From positions 1 through 38,505 of the IMG/VR virus record IMGVR_UViG_3300043773_001988: a DNA stretch of 38,505 nt, one strand, 5' to 3'. Positions 22,670 to 30,151 of this stretch are shown piece after piece. This stretch comes from a virus. Under the pieces are notes generated by a model, which had not been told where the DNA came from, did no database searches, and saw only the letters and a program-made list of their open reading frames with translations. The position numbers and the translations under genes are program-made. How positions within the stretch are numbered: the stretch's first letter is position 1; every line of letters starts with the position of its first letter.

Positions 22670-24927
22670 GCATCAACGTCACGGTCGTCGGGACGACGAA
22701 CGTCGTTGCCAGCGTGGCCGAGACGACCATCGGCGTCTCCGTCGGCTCGCCGGGATCGGTAGACGTCGGCGTCGGGACGATGGTCGCCCAAGCCGTGACC
22801 GGCCTGCTCGTGGCCGGTGGGAACAACGTCACCGTCACGACCACCAGCGGCGTCTTCACGATCGCCGCCGCAGACGCCCCAGTCTCGAGCGTCAACGGGA
22901 AGACCGGGGCGGTCGTCCTGAACGCTACCGACGTCGGGGCCGCCAGCAACACACACGGCCACTCCTACGTCCAGAGCCTCAACAGCCTCACCGGGACGCT
23001 CAACGTCCTCGCCGGCAGCAACATCACGATCTCGACATCATCGAGCGGGATCACGATCGTCGGCTCGGCCGGAGGCGGTACGACCGGCGGGGCGGTCTCA
23101 AGCGTCAACGGCAGGACGGGGACGGTCACCCTCGTCGCATCCGACGTCTCCGCGGCCTCCTCGACGCACGCCCACTCCTACGTCCAGAGCCTGAACGCCC
23201 AGACCGGCACGCTCTCAATCGTGGCAGGCGACAACGTCACGATTTCGACGTCCGCCGGCTTCATCACGATCACGGGGTCTGCCGGTGGGACAGGCGGCGG
23301 CTCGGTGACCAGCGTCAATGGCAGGACCGGAGCCGTCACGCTGGTCTCGGCCGACGTGTCGGCCGCGAGCGCCGTCCACACGCACGTTGCCGCGAACATC
23401 ACGGACTTCACGACCGAGGCCGCAAAGGTCGGCCCCGTATCCTCTGTGAACGGGAGGACGGGCACTGTCACCCTCGTCGCCTCCGATGTCTCCGCAGCAT
23501 CGGCCAGCCACACGCACGTCGCAGCGAACGTGACAGACTTCGCGACCGAGGCAGCCAAAGTCGGCCCCGTGTCATCGGTGAACGGCAGGACCGGCACGAT
23601 CACGCTGGTCTCGACCGACGTCTCCGCGGCGAGTGCCAGCCACACGCACGTCGCCGCGAATATCACGGACTTCTCTACCGAGGCTGCGAAGGTCGGCCCC
23701 GTCTCCAGCGTCAATGGACGTACTGGCACGGTCACGCTCGTTGCCTCCGATGTCTCGGCCGCGAGTGCGAGCCACACCCACGTTGCCGCCAATGTGACCG
23801 ACTTCGTCACGGAAGCGACCAAATACGGCCCCGTGTCGAGCGTCAATGGACGCACCGGCACAATCACGCTGGTCTCAACGGACGTCTCGGCGGCCTCGGC
23901 GGTCCACACGCACGTCGCCGCGAATATCACGGACTTCGTGACGGAAGCGGCCAAGGTTGGCCCGGTCTCTAGCGTCAACGGCCGGACTGGCACGATCACG
24001 CTCGTGTCAACGGACGTCTCCGCGGCCTCCGCCAGCCACACCCACGTCGTTGCCAACATCACTGACTTCGGCGCCGGCGTGCTGGCGAACCAGTCGGTAT
24101 CCAGCGTCAACGGACGCACGGGCACGATCACGCTCGTCTCGACCGATGTCTCGGCGGCCTCCGCGAGCCACACCCATGTCGCTGCAAACGTCACGGACTT
24201 CGTGACCGAGGCCGCGAAGGTCGGCCCGGTATCGAGCGTCAACGGCAAGACCGGCACGATCACGCTCGTGGCGACCGACGTATCGGCAGCCCGAACCGTC
24301 CTCGCCGTCGAGACGCGAGGACCGCTGGCGATCGAGAACAACTACAACGCCGGCACGTCCGACATCGTGCGGATTTCGGCCACGGCCGCCACGGAGATCA
24401 CGGGCCTGTCGGGCGGTCAGTCCGGCGTCGTCAAGTTGCTCGTCAACGTCGGCACGAACGACGTCACGTTCGTCTCCGACTCCGTGGAGAGCGAGTCGTC
24501 GAACCGAATCACGATCGTCGGCGGCAACAAGAAACTCAGCCGCGGCGAGGCGGCGTCGGCGTTCTACGATCCGACGAGCAACATCTGGCGGATCATCAGC
24601 GACCCGCCGTCGGCTCCGGCGTACTCGTGGACAACTTTGTCCGTCACCGCCGCCCTCAACAACTACAACCCCGGCACGCACACCGTCCTGCGTCTCAGTG
24701 CGAACTCGGCGCATCTGGTGACCGGCTTCTCCGGCGGCGGCGAAGGCTCCATCCTTCGACTCATCAACGTCGCCACGCATACCGTCACGCTCGTCCACGC
24801 CTCGACGGCGAGCGACTCGTCCAACCGGCTCCTGCTCGACACAGGGACCGACCGCACGCTGGACGAGGATCAGCAGGCCGAACTGCTCTACGACCCGGTC
24901 TCTCTGCGCTGGCGGGTCACCCCGTGA
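22666..24927 (+). CDS. Tail fibre with tandem 44-residue repeats
   Basis: 753 residues. N-terminus (MSINVTVVGTTNVVASVAET) parallels the separate gene at 33811 and is probably the attachment part. A shaft follows with two ~70-residue units and seven exact 44-residue units, each starting V-S-S-V-N-G-R-T-G and containing a H-T-H motif, which in T4-type fibres coordinates metal along the trimer axis. The last ~200 residues hold two copies of an ~80-residue domain (NNYNAGTSDIVRISA and NNYNPGTHTVLRLSA), probably the receptor-binding tip. ATGA overlap with the previous gene, GTGA with the next. Confidence 0.88.
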   Translation: MSINVTVVGTTNVVASVAETTIGVSVGSPGSVDVGVGTMVAQAVTGLLVAGGNNVTVTTTSGVFTIAAADAPVSSVNGKTGAVVLNATDVGAASNTHGHSYVQSLNSLTGTLNVLAGSNITISTSSSGITIVGSAGGGTTGGAVSSVNGRTGTVTLVASDVSAASSTHAHSYVQSLNAQTGTLSIVAGDNVTISTSAGFITITGSAGGTGGGSVTSVNGRTGAVTLVSADVSAASAVHTHVAANITDFTTEAAKVGPVSSVNGRTGTVTLVASDVSAASASHTHVAANVTDFATEAAKVGPVSSVNGRTGTITLVSTDVSAASASHTHVAANITDFSTEAAKVGPVSSVNGRTGTVTLVASDVSAASASHTHVAANVTDFVTEATKYGPVSSVNGRTGTITLVSTDVSAASAVHTHVAANITDFVTEAAKVGPVSSVNGRTGTITLVSTDVSAASASHTHVVANITDFGAGVLANQSVSSVNGRTGTITLVSTDVSAASASHTHVAANVTDFVTEAAKVGPVSSVNGKTGTITLVATDVSAARTVLAVETRGPLAIENNYNAGTSDIVRISATAATEITGLSGGQSGVVKLLVNVGTNDVTFVSDSVESESSNRITIVGGNKKLSRGEAASAFYDPTSNIWRIISDPPSAPAYSWTTLSVTAALNNYNPGTHTVLRLSANSAHLVTGFSGGGEGSILRLINVATHTVTLVHASTASDSSNRLLLDTGTDRTLDEDQQAELLYDPVSLRWRVTP
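22882..24228 (+). repeat. Tandem coding repeats in fibre shaft
   Basis: Two longer units (22882-23094, 71 residues; 23095-23304, 70 residues) then 924 bases (23305-24228) that divide into exactly seven units of 132 bases, 44 residues each. A partial eighth follows at 24229. Units differ by synonymous and a few conservative changes, so the protein repeat is better kept than the DNA repeat. Two related units occur in the fibre at 34095. Confidence 0.92.
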
Positions 24928-26090
24928 AGCGCCGCGGCGTCGGGACACGCCTCCTGCGTGCGTGCGCCCTCTTGGCTCGGCGTTCCTTCGCCAGCCGCCG
25001 CCTCGAGCACCGCGAGCGGTGGGCGAACGAGAACGGCCTCGACAGGGACCGTGCCGTCCAGTGGGTCGTCGAGGAAGCCGCGAGGTTCGGCGTCCCCTGC
25101 GAAGAGGGCGTGGCCCTCCGCCTCTACGTCGCAGCGGCCCGGCACGCGATCCGGTCGCAGCGGTATCAGGTGGCCGCGCCGGAGCGGAGGCCGCGGACGG
25201 AGCGGACTGTGCTCCCCGGCGAACTGGCGGTCGTCACCTGTCACTTCAATCCGGCCGGCTACAGGTCTCTCAGGGACAACTACCTCCGATTCATGCACGA
25301 GATGCGGTGGTGGGGCGTGCCGACGTTCGTCGCCGAGGTCGCCTACGACGGGCAGGATTTCGTCGACAAAGACGCATTCCTGAAACTCCGCGGGACAGAG
25401 CGGAACGTCCTGTGGCAGAAGGAACGCCTGCTCAACCTGCTCGTCGAGAAACTGCCTGAGCAGTACGACAAGGTCGCTTGGATCGACGCGGACGTGCTGT
25501 TCTTCGACCGCTCGTGGATTCAACGCACACGCGAAAAACTGGAGTACGATCCGGTGATTCAACTGTGGAACCGCTGGCACTGCATCGACTCTGGCGGTCG
25601 CGTGGGCGAGGTGCTGTGGGGCGTCGGCGACGACGCATGGCGATACCTGTCCCGCCCGGCGTGTCCGGGCGGTGCGTGGGCTGCCCGCAGGTCGGTCTTC
25701 CCGCTCTACGACCGCCACATCCTCGGCTCCGGCGACGCGATGTCGCTGGTGGCATGGTGCGGCCGGCTGGACCGACTTGCGATCAAATACTCGAGCGAGG
25801 TCATGCGGGAGGACTTTCTCGGATGGGCCGATAACGCCTACCAGAAGGTGCAGGGGCACATCGGGACGCTCGATAGCGACGCGATCCATCTCCACCACGG
25901 ATCGAGGGCGCGGCGGCTCTACGTCGACCGCTGGAAGCCTGCCCTGAAGTGGGGCTTCGACCCGCGCCGGCACGTCGAGGTCGACGAGTCCGGCCTGCTA
26001 GCATGGACAGCGTCGGCCCCCCCGCAACTGCGAAAATGGGTCGCCGAATACTTCCTCGTCCGCGACGAGGATGGCGAAAATTCCACTTGA
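24924..26090 (+). CDS. Glycosyltransferase, GT-A type, next to fibre
   Basis: 388 residues from GTG 24924, overlapping the fibre stop (GTGA). The catalytic domain begins near residue 98 (GELAVVTCHFNPAGYRSLRD) with the D-x-D in VAWIDADVLFFD (D188, D190), preceded by QKERLLNLLVEKLPEQYDK and followed by PGGAWAARRSVF and GSGDAMSLVAW. The order fits a GT-A enzyme using a nucleotide sugar and divalent metal. The first ~95 residues are a basic helical segment of unknown role. Immediate coupling to the fibre suggests that the fibre, or a glycan tied to adsorption, is the target. Confidence 0.82.
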   Translation: MKRRGVGTRLLRACALLARRSFASRRLEHRERWANENGLDRDRAVQWVVEEAARFGVPCEEGVALRLYVAAARHAIRSQRYQVAAPERRPRTERTVLPGELAVVTCHFNPAGYRSLRDNYLRFMHEMRWWGVPTFVAEVAYDGQDFVDKDAFLKLRGTERNVLWQKERLLNLLVEKLPEQYDKVAWIDADVLFFDRSWIQRTREKLEYDPVIQLWNRWHCIDSGGRVGEVLWGVGDDAWRYLSRPACPGGAWAARRSVFPLYDRHILGSGDAMSLVAWCGRLDRLAIKYSSEVMREDFLGWADNAYQKVQGHIGTLDSDAIHLHHGSRARRLYVDRWKPALKWGFDPRRHVEVDESGLLAWTASAPPQLRKWVAEYFLVRDEDGENST

Positions 26091-26123
26091 CCGCCACTAG
26101 GCGCCCCAAAGACACTATTCACG

Positions 26124-26429
26124 ATGCCGGCGACGCACCACTTCCTGATCGCAGGCGCCCGCTGGGTGTGGCGGTACAGCCGCCTCCGCGGGCGTGCCGC
26201 CGGGTGGGCGTACCTTCCTGACCCAAACAAGCCCGGCGAGCCGTCGGTGCGGAAGGTCTTGATCGACTCGCGGCTGAAAGGTCGGACTCGCATGGAGACC
26301 GAAATCCACGAGGCGCTCCATGTGTGCTTTCCGCAGATGAGCGAGGAGACGATCACGGCGAGCGCCCGCGACGTGAGCAGAATCCTCTGGTTCCTCGGAT
26401 ACCGCCTCCAAGAGGACAAGCAGCCGTGA
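26124..26429 (+). CDS. Small zincin-like protein with HExxH
   Basis: 101 residues. ETEIHEALHVCFP contains H62-E-A-L-H66, the zinc-binding and catalytic signature of metallopeptidases, preceded by the strand RKVLIDSRLKG. A downstream SEETITASARDVSRILWFLG helix supplies acidic residues that could give a third ligand (several candidates). Similar short HExxH proteins occur in many phages without known substrate. It may cleave a virion protein or peptidoglycan-linked peptide. Starts 33 bases after the glycosyltransferase, and its stop overlaps the next start (GTGA). Confidence 0.65.
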   Translation: MPATHHFLIAGARWVWRYSRLRGRAAGWAYLPDPNKPGEPSVRKVLIDSRLKGRTRMETEIHEALHVCFPQMSEETITASARDVSRILWFLGYRLQEDKQP

Positions 26430-27037
26430 GCAACACGTACATCGTGGGCGCCGGCGGCTTCGGCCGCGAAGTGCTTCGCTGGGCACGGGACGCCGGCATC
26501 GACGTGGACGCCTTCCTCGACACGGCCGAGGGCGTCGCGTGCGGCCTGCCGATCCTGCCCGACGACCTCGTGTTTTCGCCGCGTGACGTCTTCCTGTGCG
26601 GCATCGGCGAGCCGGCTCTCAAGCGAATCGTCTGCGAGCGACTCCGCAGCCGCGGGGCGCGGTTCTGGACGCTCGTCCACCCGACCGCGATCGTCACCGA
26701 GCCGGCCGCGACGGGGGAGGGCTGCGTGATCTGCCCGCACGCGATCCTGAGCGTCGGGTCGTCCATCGGGCGTTTCGTGACGGTCAACTGCGCCGCGACC
26801 GTCGGCCACGACACGGTGACCGGCGACTACTGCTCGATCTCAAGCCACGCCGACATCTGTGGGCACGCGAGCCTCGGCGAGGGCGTCCTCGTCGGATCGC
26901 ACGCCAGCATCCTGCCGCACGCCCACGCCGGCGACTGGTCGATCGTGGGCAGCGGCAGCGTCGTCGTCCGCGAGGCGCCGGAGCGATCCACCGTCATGGG
27001 AGTCCCTGCGGCAGTTATCTACAGGAAGCCACAATGA
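26426..27037 (+). CDS. Sugar O/N-acyltransferase, NeuD/PglD family
   Basis: 203 residues from GTG 26426. The N-terminal Rossmann-like half opens YIVGAGGFGREVLRWARDAG (residues 5-24), the standard start of NeuD/PglD proteins. The C-terminal half is a left-handed beta-helix of hexapeptide repeats (ICPHAI, IGRFVTVN, DYCSIS, LGEGVLVG, SIVGSGS). The catalytic His in ATVGHDTVTGD is H128, in the family position. Family members pass an acetyl group from acetyl-CoA to an amino sugar or sialic acid; related beta-helix enzymes (LpxA, LpxD) use acyl-ACP. The next gene is an acyl carrier protein, which makes an ACP donor plausible. Confidence 0.88.
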   Translation: MSNTYIVGAGGFGREVLRWARDAGIDVDAFLDTAEGVACGLPILPDDLVFSPRDVFLCGIGEPALKRIVCERLRSRGARFWTLVHPTAIVTEPAATGEGCVICPHAILSVGSSIGRFVTVNCAATVGHDTVTGDYCSISSHADICGHASLGEGVLVGSHASILPHAHAGDWSIVGSGSVVVREAPERSTVMGVPAAVIYRKPQ

Positions 27038-27252
27038 GCGAGTTCTGCGAGGCGCTCGACCAACTGGTCGAACAGCCGGCCGGCACCAGCCAGCCGGAGA
27101 TGTACCTAAACCACCTCGCCGGGTGGGACTCCATGAGCGCGATGGGGTTTATGGCGATGGCCGACAAGAAGTACGGCGTGATCGTGAGCGCCGCACGGCT
27201 CATGGAAGCGAAGACCGTCGGCGACTTGGCCGCACTCGTGGGAATCCAATGA
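27034..27252 (+). CDS. Acyl carrier protein
   Basis: 72 residues. The phosphopantetheine site is G-W-D-S33-M, with S33 as the attachment Ser, followed by the recognition helix S-A-M-G-F-M and the final helix TVGDLAALVG. The W-D-S form, not the G-A-D-S-L of primary fatty-acid carriers, is common in specialised ACPs of glycan and secondary-metabolite loci. No phosphopantetheinyl transferase is visible here, so host AcpS or Sfp would have to activate it. ATGA overlaps on both sides place it in the core of the cassette. Confidence 0.88.
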   Translation: MSEFCEALDQLVEQPAGTSQPEMYLNHLAGWDSMSAMGFMAMADKKYGVIVSAARLMEAKTVGDLAALVGIQ

Positions 27253-27794
27253 GACAGTTCACGCACGACTGGCTGCCTGAGTCGCTATCGAAGCGGTGGC
27301 GGGAGTTCGTGCTCCCGCGACTCAAGCATCCGCTGCGCTGGCTGGAACTCGGCTCATACGAGGGCCGCTCGGCGTGCTGGGTGATCGACAACGTGCTCGA
27401 GGACGAGGACGTCTTGGTCTGCGTCGATCACTGGGTGAACGCCGACGCGGAGGCGCGATTCGACCAGAACACGGCTGGCCGGACGGAGAAGGTGAAGTCG
27501 CGGACGACGCAATACCTCGCTCGCGCGATCGCTGCCGGCGACAGTTTTGACGTCGTCTACATCGACGCCGACCACGAGGCCAAAAACGTCTTCAAGGATG
27601 CGGCGATGACGTGGCCGCTCCTGCCGGTCGGAGGCATCGGCATCTTCGACGACTACCGCTGGCAGATGCCCGCCGAGAAGTCGCACCTCCTGCCGCCGAA
27701 GCCGGCGATCGACGACTTCCTCGAGGTCTACGCGGGCTACATCGACGTCCTGCACAAGGACTACCAAGTCATCTTTCAGAAGGTGGGCCGATGA
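27249..27794 (+). CDS. Class I SAM-dependent methyltransferase
   Basis: 181 residues. Motif I LELGSYEGRSACW (residues 33-44) begins the Rossmann fold, VCVDHW is the acidic second strand, FDVVYIDADHEAKNVFKD the fourth, and GGIGIFDDYRW the fifth. This is the Methyltransf_24 type, whose members often modify sugars or small phenolic acceptors; D-A-D-H and D-D-Y could bind a metal. It probably O-methylates a glycan or the acyl product of the cassette. Coupled by ATGA to the ACP and to the LamG-like gene. Confidence 0.87.
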   Translation: MRQFTHDWLPESLSKRWREFVLPRLKHPLRWLELGSYEGRSACWVIDNVLEDEDVLVCVDHWVNADAEARFDQNTAGRTEKVKSRTTQYLARAIAAGDSFDVVYIDADHEAKNVFKDAAMTWPLLPVGGIGIFDDYRWQMPAEKSHLLPPKPAIDDFLEVYAGYIDVLHKDYQVIFQKVGR

Positions 27795-28483
27795 GTCTCT
27801 TGTCGTTGATAGCAAGGCCGCGGTGGCTGCGGCCAGCGGCGATCGAGGGCGACCCGTTCTTCGAGGACGTCCTCTTGCTCCTGCACATGAACGGCACGGA
27901 CGGCGGGACGACGTTCACGGATTCAAGCCGTTTCGCGCGCACCGTGACACGGTCGGGGGCGACGACGTCGAAGACGCACCGCAAGTTCGGCGACGCCAGC
28001 ATGAGCGTGACATCCTTTCAGAGTGTGTCCGTACCGGCGAGCACCGACTTCGGCCTCGCGGGCGACGATTTCACGGTCGAGGCGTGGGTGCGGCCGACGC
28101 TTGTCAATGGCCGACACGGCATCGCGGACTTCGGGTCCAGCAATCACTTCATCTTTGAGGTGTCCGACGCGAGCAAGTTCCGAGTGTTTCTGTGGAACGG
28201 CGGCGGGTTCACCATCATCTCAGGCGCGACAACGGTCGTGGCGAATGCGTGGTATCACGTCGCCGTCACCCGTTCCGGCACGACCTTGAAACTCTGGGTG
28301 AACGGCACCGAAGACGCGAGCGCCGGTTCGGCGAGCGGCCCACCGGACTCGTCATACCCAGTTCGTGTCGGCCTTACGCAGGCGAGCGGTTTCGCCGGCT
28401 ACATCGACGAGTTCCGCATCACGCGGCAGGCCCGCTATTCGGCGGCGTTCTCCGTGCCAGTGAAGCCATTCCCAGACAGGTGA
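27791..28483 (+). CDS. LamG/concanavalin-like lectin domain protein
   Basis: 230 residues. FEDVLLLLHMNGTDGGTTF and T-D-S-S-R-F-A-R, then FTVEAWVRPT, AWYHVAVTRSGTTLKLWVNG and FAGYIDEFRITRQARYSAAF are the standard milestones of the LamG_3 jelly-roll fold, here complete. Such domains bind carbohydrates and appear in phage fibres. Lying inside an enzymatic operon, it may be a virion protein whose gene shares the transcript, or a glycan-binding helper. The start ATG overlaps the methyltransferase stop. Confidence 0.85.
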   Translation: MSLLSLIARPRWLRPAAIEGDPFFEDVLLLLHMNGTDGGTTFTDSSRFARTVTRSGATTSKTHRKFGDASMSVTSFQSVSVPASTDFGLAGDDFTVEAWVRPTLVNGRHGIADFGSSNHFIFEVSDASKFRVFLWNGGGFTIISGATTVVANAWYHVAVTRSGTTLKLWVNGTEDASAGSASGPPDSSYPVRVGLTQASGFAGYIDEFRITRQARYSAAFSVPVKPFPDR

Positions 28484-28487
28484 GAGC

Positions 28488-29423
28488 GTGCCAATCCAAG
28501 GCGTCGCGATCCGCGACATCGCCGTGGCCGTGCCTTCGACAGTGCGAGATCAGTCGCGCTGGGGCGCCGCGGCGTCGAAACTTGAGGCCGCCACCGGCGT
28601 CTGCGAGCGTCGTGTCGTCGACCGCCTGACGCTCACCGACTTGGCCGAGGCCGCGTGCCGCGAGGTGCTCGGCCGGGCGGTTCAGGCGATCGTCGTCGTC
28701 ACGCAGACGCCGGACCAGCGGATTCCGCCGGTCGCGAACGTCCTGCACGGAAGGCTCAACCTCGGCACGGCGTGCGCCGCGTTCGACGTGAACCAAGGGT
28801 GCTCCGGCTACACATACGGCCTCGCCGTGGCGGCTGGCCTAGCCGCAGCAGGCGTGCCTCGCGTCCTCTTGGTCGCCGGCGACTGCCTGTCTACCGTCGT
28901 CTCGCCGAACGACCGTGCGACCGAGCCTCTATTCGGAGACGCGGTGAGCGCGACGATCCTCGAGCGGGACGACGACGCGCCGCCACTGCACGTCGCCTTC
29001 GGCAGCGACGGGAGCGGGGCGGAGCATCTGTCGCTCGCCCACGGCGACACGTCGTGCCTCAAGATGAACGGCGCCGAGGTCTTCGAGTTCGCCATGCGGA
29101 CGGTGCCGATGATGGTCACCGAGTCGCTCGCGGCGGCCGGCTGGACGATGGACACGGTCGACCAGATCGTCCCGCACCAGCCAAACCAGTTCATGCTGCG
29201 GCACCTACGCGAGAAGTGCGGCGTGCCGGAGTCGAAGTGGGTCGACGGCGTCGTTCGGCACTTCGGCAACGTGTCGAGCGCGTCGATCCCGCTGGCGCTA
29301 GTGACCTGCGGAAGCAAGGCGAAGACTGTCATGGCCGGATTCGGCGGTGGCTGGTCGTACTGCGCCGTCGCTGCCGACCTGTCCACGACGAGGCTCCACG
29401 ACCTCGTGGAGGTCGCCGAGTGA
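28488..29423 (+). CDS. 3-oxoacyl-ACP synthase III-like (KAS III)
   Basis: 311 residues, the length of bacterial FabH. The Cys-His-Asn triad is complete: C105 in DVNQGCSGYTYGL, H230 in IVPHQPNQFM, N261 in FGNVSSASIPLAL. LFGDAVSATIL and the end GFGGGWSYCAVA are also standard. KAS III enzymes join an acyl-CoA with malonyl-ACP to give a 3-oxoacyl-ACP; cousins of the fold esterify or transfer acyl groups. With an ACP and a FabG-like reductase beside it, short 3-hydroxyacyl-ACP is the simplest predicted product. GTG start, 4 bases after the LamG stop; GTGA overlap with the reductase. Confidence 0.92.
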   Translation: MPIQGVAIRDIAVAVPSTVRDQSRWGAAASKLEAATGVCERRVVDRLTLTDLAEAACREVLGRAVQAIVVVTQTPDQRIPPVANVLHGRLNLGTACAAFDVNQGCSGYTYGLAVAAGLAAAGVPRVLLVAGDCLSTVVSPNDRATEPLFGDAVSATILERDDDAPPLHVAFGSDGSGAEHLSLAHGDTSCLKMNGAEVFEFAMRTVPMMVTESLAAAGWTMDTVDQIVPHQPNQFMLRHLREKCGVPESKWVDGVVRHFGNVSSASIPLALVTCGSKAKTVMAGFGGGWSYCAVAADLSTTRLHDLVEVAE

Positions 29424-30151
29424 GATACCTCGTGACCGGAGGGTCCAGCGGCATCGGGGCCGCCACGGCGAGGCTCTTGGCAGCCGGGGGCCACGACGTC
29501 TACCTGCTCGGCCGCGACTACGGCCGCCTGCGGGAAGTCCACGACGCTCTGCCGGCCGGAAACCACGGCTGGAAGAGCATCGACCTCGTGTCGCTTGGCG
29601 ACCGCACCGACGACGTGCTCGCGGACATCGCAGCGGTCCACGGGAAGTTCGACGGCGTCGTCCACGCCGCCGGCATCCACTCGCTGATCCCCCTACGATA
29701 CCAGACGCACGCCAAAGCGGACGAGATGATCGCGGCGAACTACCACACGGCGTGGCACGTCGCGAAAGCGTTCCGGCAGCCGGCCGTGCGGGCCGGCGGG
29801 GCCGACGCGATCGTGTTCGTCGCAAGCGTGGCCGGGATCGTCGGGCAGGCAGCCGCGAGCGCCTACGCAGCGTCGAAGGCCGCGGTGCTCGGGCTGACCA
29901 AGGCGCTGGCGGTCGAACTGGCATCCTCCGGCATCCGGGTCAACGCCGTCGCCCCGGGCGTCGTCAGGACGCCGATGCAGGAGCGGCTCGAGCACACGAT
30001 GTCTCCGACGCAGTGGCAGGCCGTGGTCGACGACCACATCCTCGGCCTCGGCGAGCCGGAGGACGTCGCCGAGGCGATCCAGTACCTCCTGCGTCAGAAG
30101 TGGACGACGGGGACCATCCTCACGATCGACGGGGGAATGACCGCACGATGA
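29420..30151 (+). CDS. SDR, FabG-like 3-oxoacyl-ACP reductase
   Basis: 243 residues from GTG 29420. Cofactor motif TGGSSGIG (residues 6-13), then VHAAG (81-85), catalytic S136 in FVASVAG, Y149 and K153 in YAASK, and the family ending RVNAVAPGVVRTPM and TILTIDGGM. An Arg/Asp pattern after strand 2 (LLGRDYGRL) hints at NADPH. FabG-like enzymes reduce 3-oxoacyl-ACP to the 3-hydroxy form, fitting the KAS III upstream; action on a sugar is the alternative. It is linked by GTGA and ATGA overlaps. Confidence 0.9.
   Translation: MRYLVTGGSSGIGAATARLLAAGGHDVYLLGRDYGRLREVHDALPAGNHGWKSIDLVSLGDRTDDVLADIAAVHGKFDGVVHAAGIHSLIPLRYQTHAKADEMIAANYHTAWHVAKAFRQPAVRAGGADAIVFVASVAGIVGQAAASAYAASKAAVLGLTKALAVELASSGIRVNAVAPGVVRTPMQERLEHTMSPTQWQAVVDDHILGLGEPEDVAEAIQYLLRQKWTTGTILTIDGGMTAR

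Noticed and set aside
22882-24228. CRISPR array or DNA-level tandem repeat element
   Set aside because: The period is 132 bases, in frame and coding; no short direct repeats with unique spacers.
23178-24341. Long minus-strand open frame across the fibre repeats
   Set aside because: Shadow of the repeated fibre sequence; the repetition explains the lack of stops.
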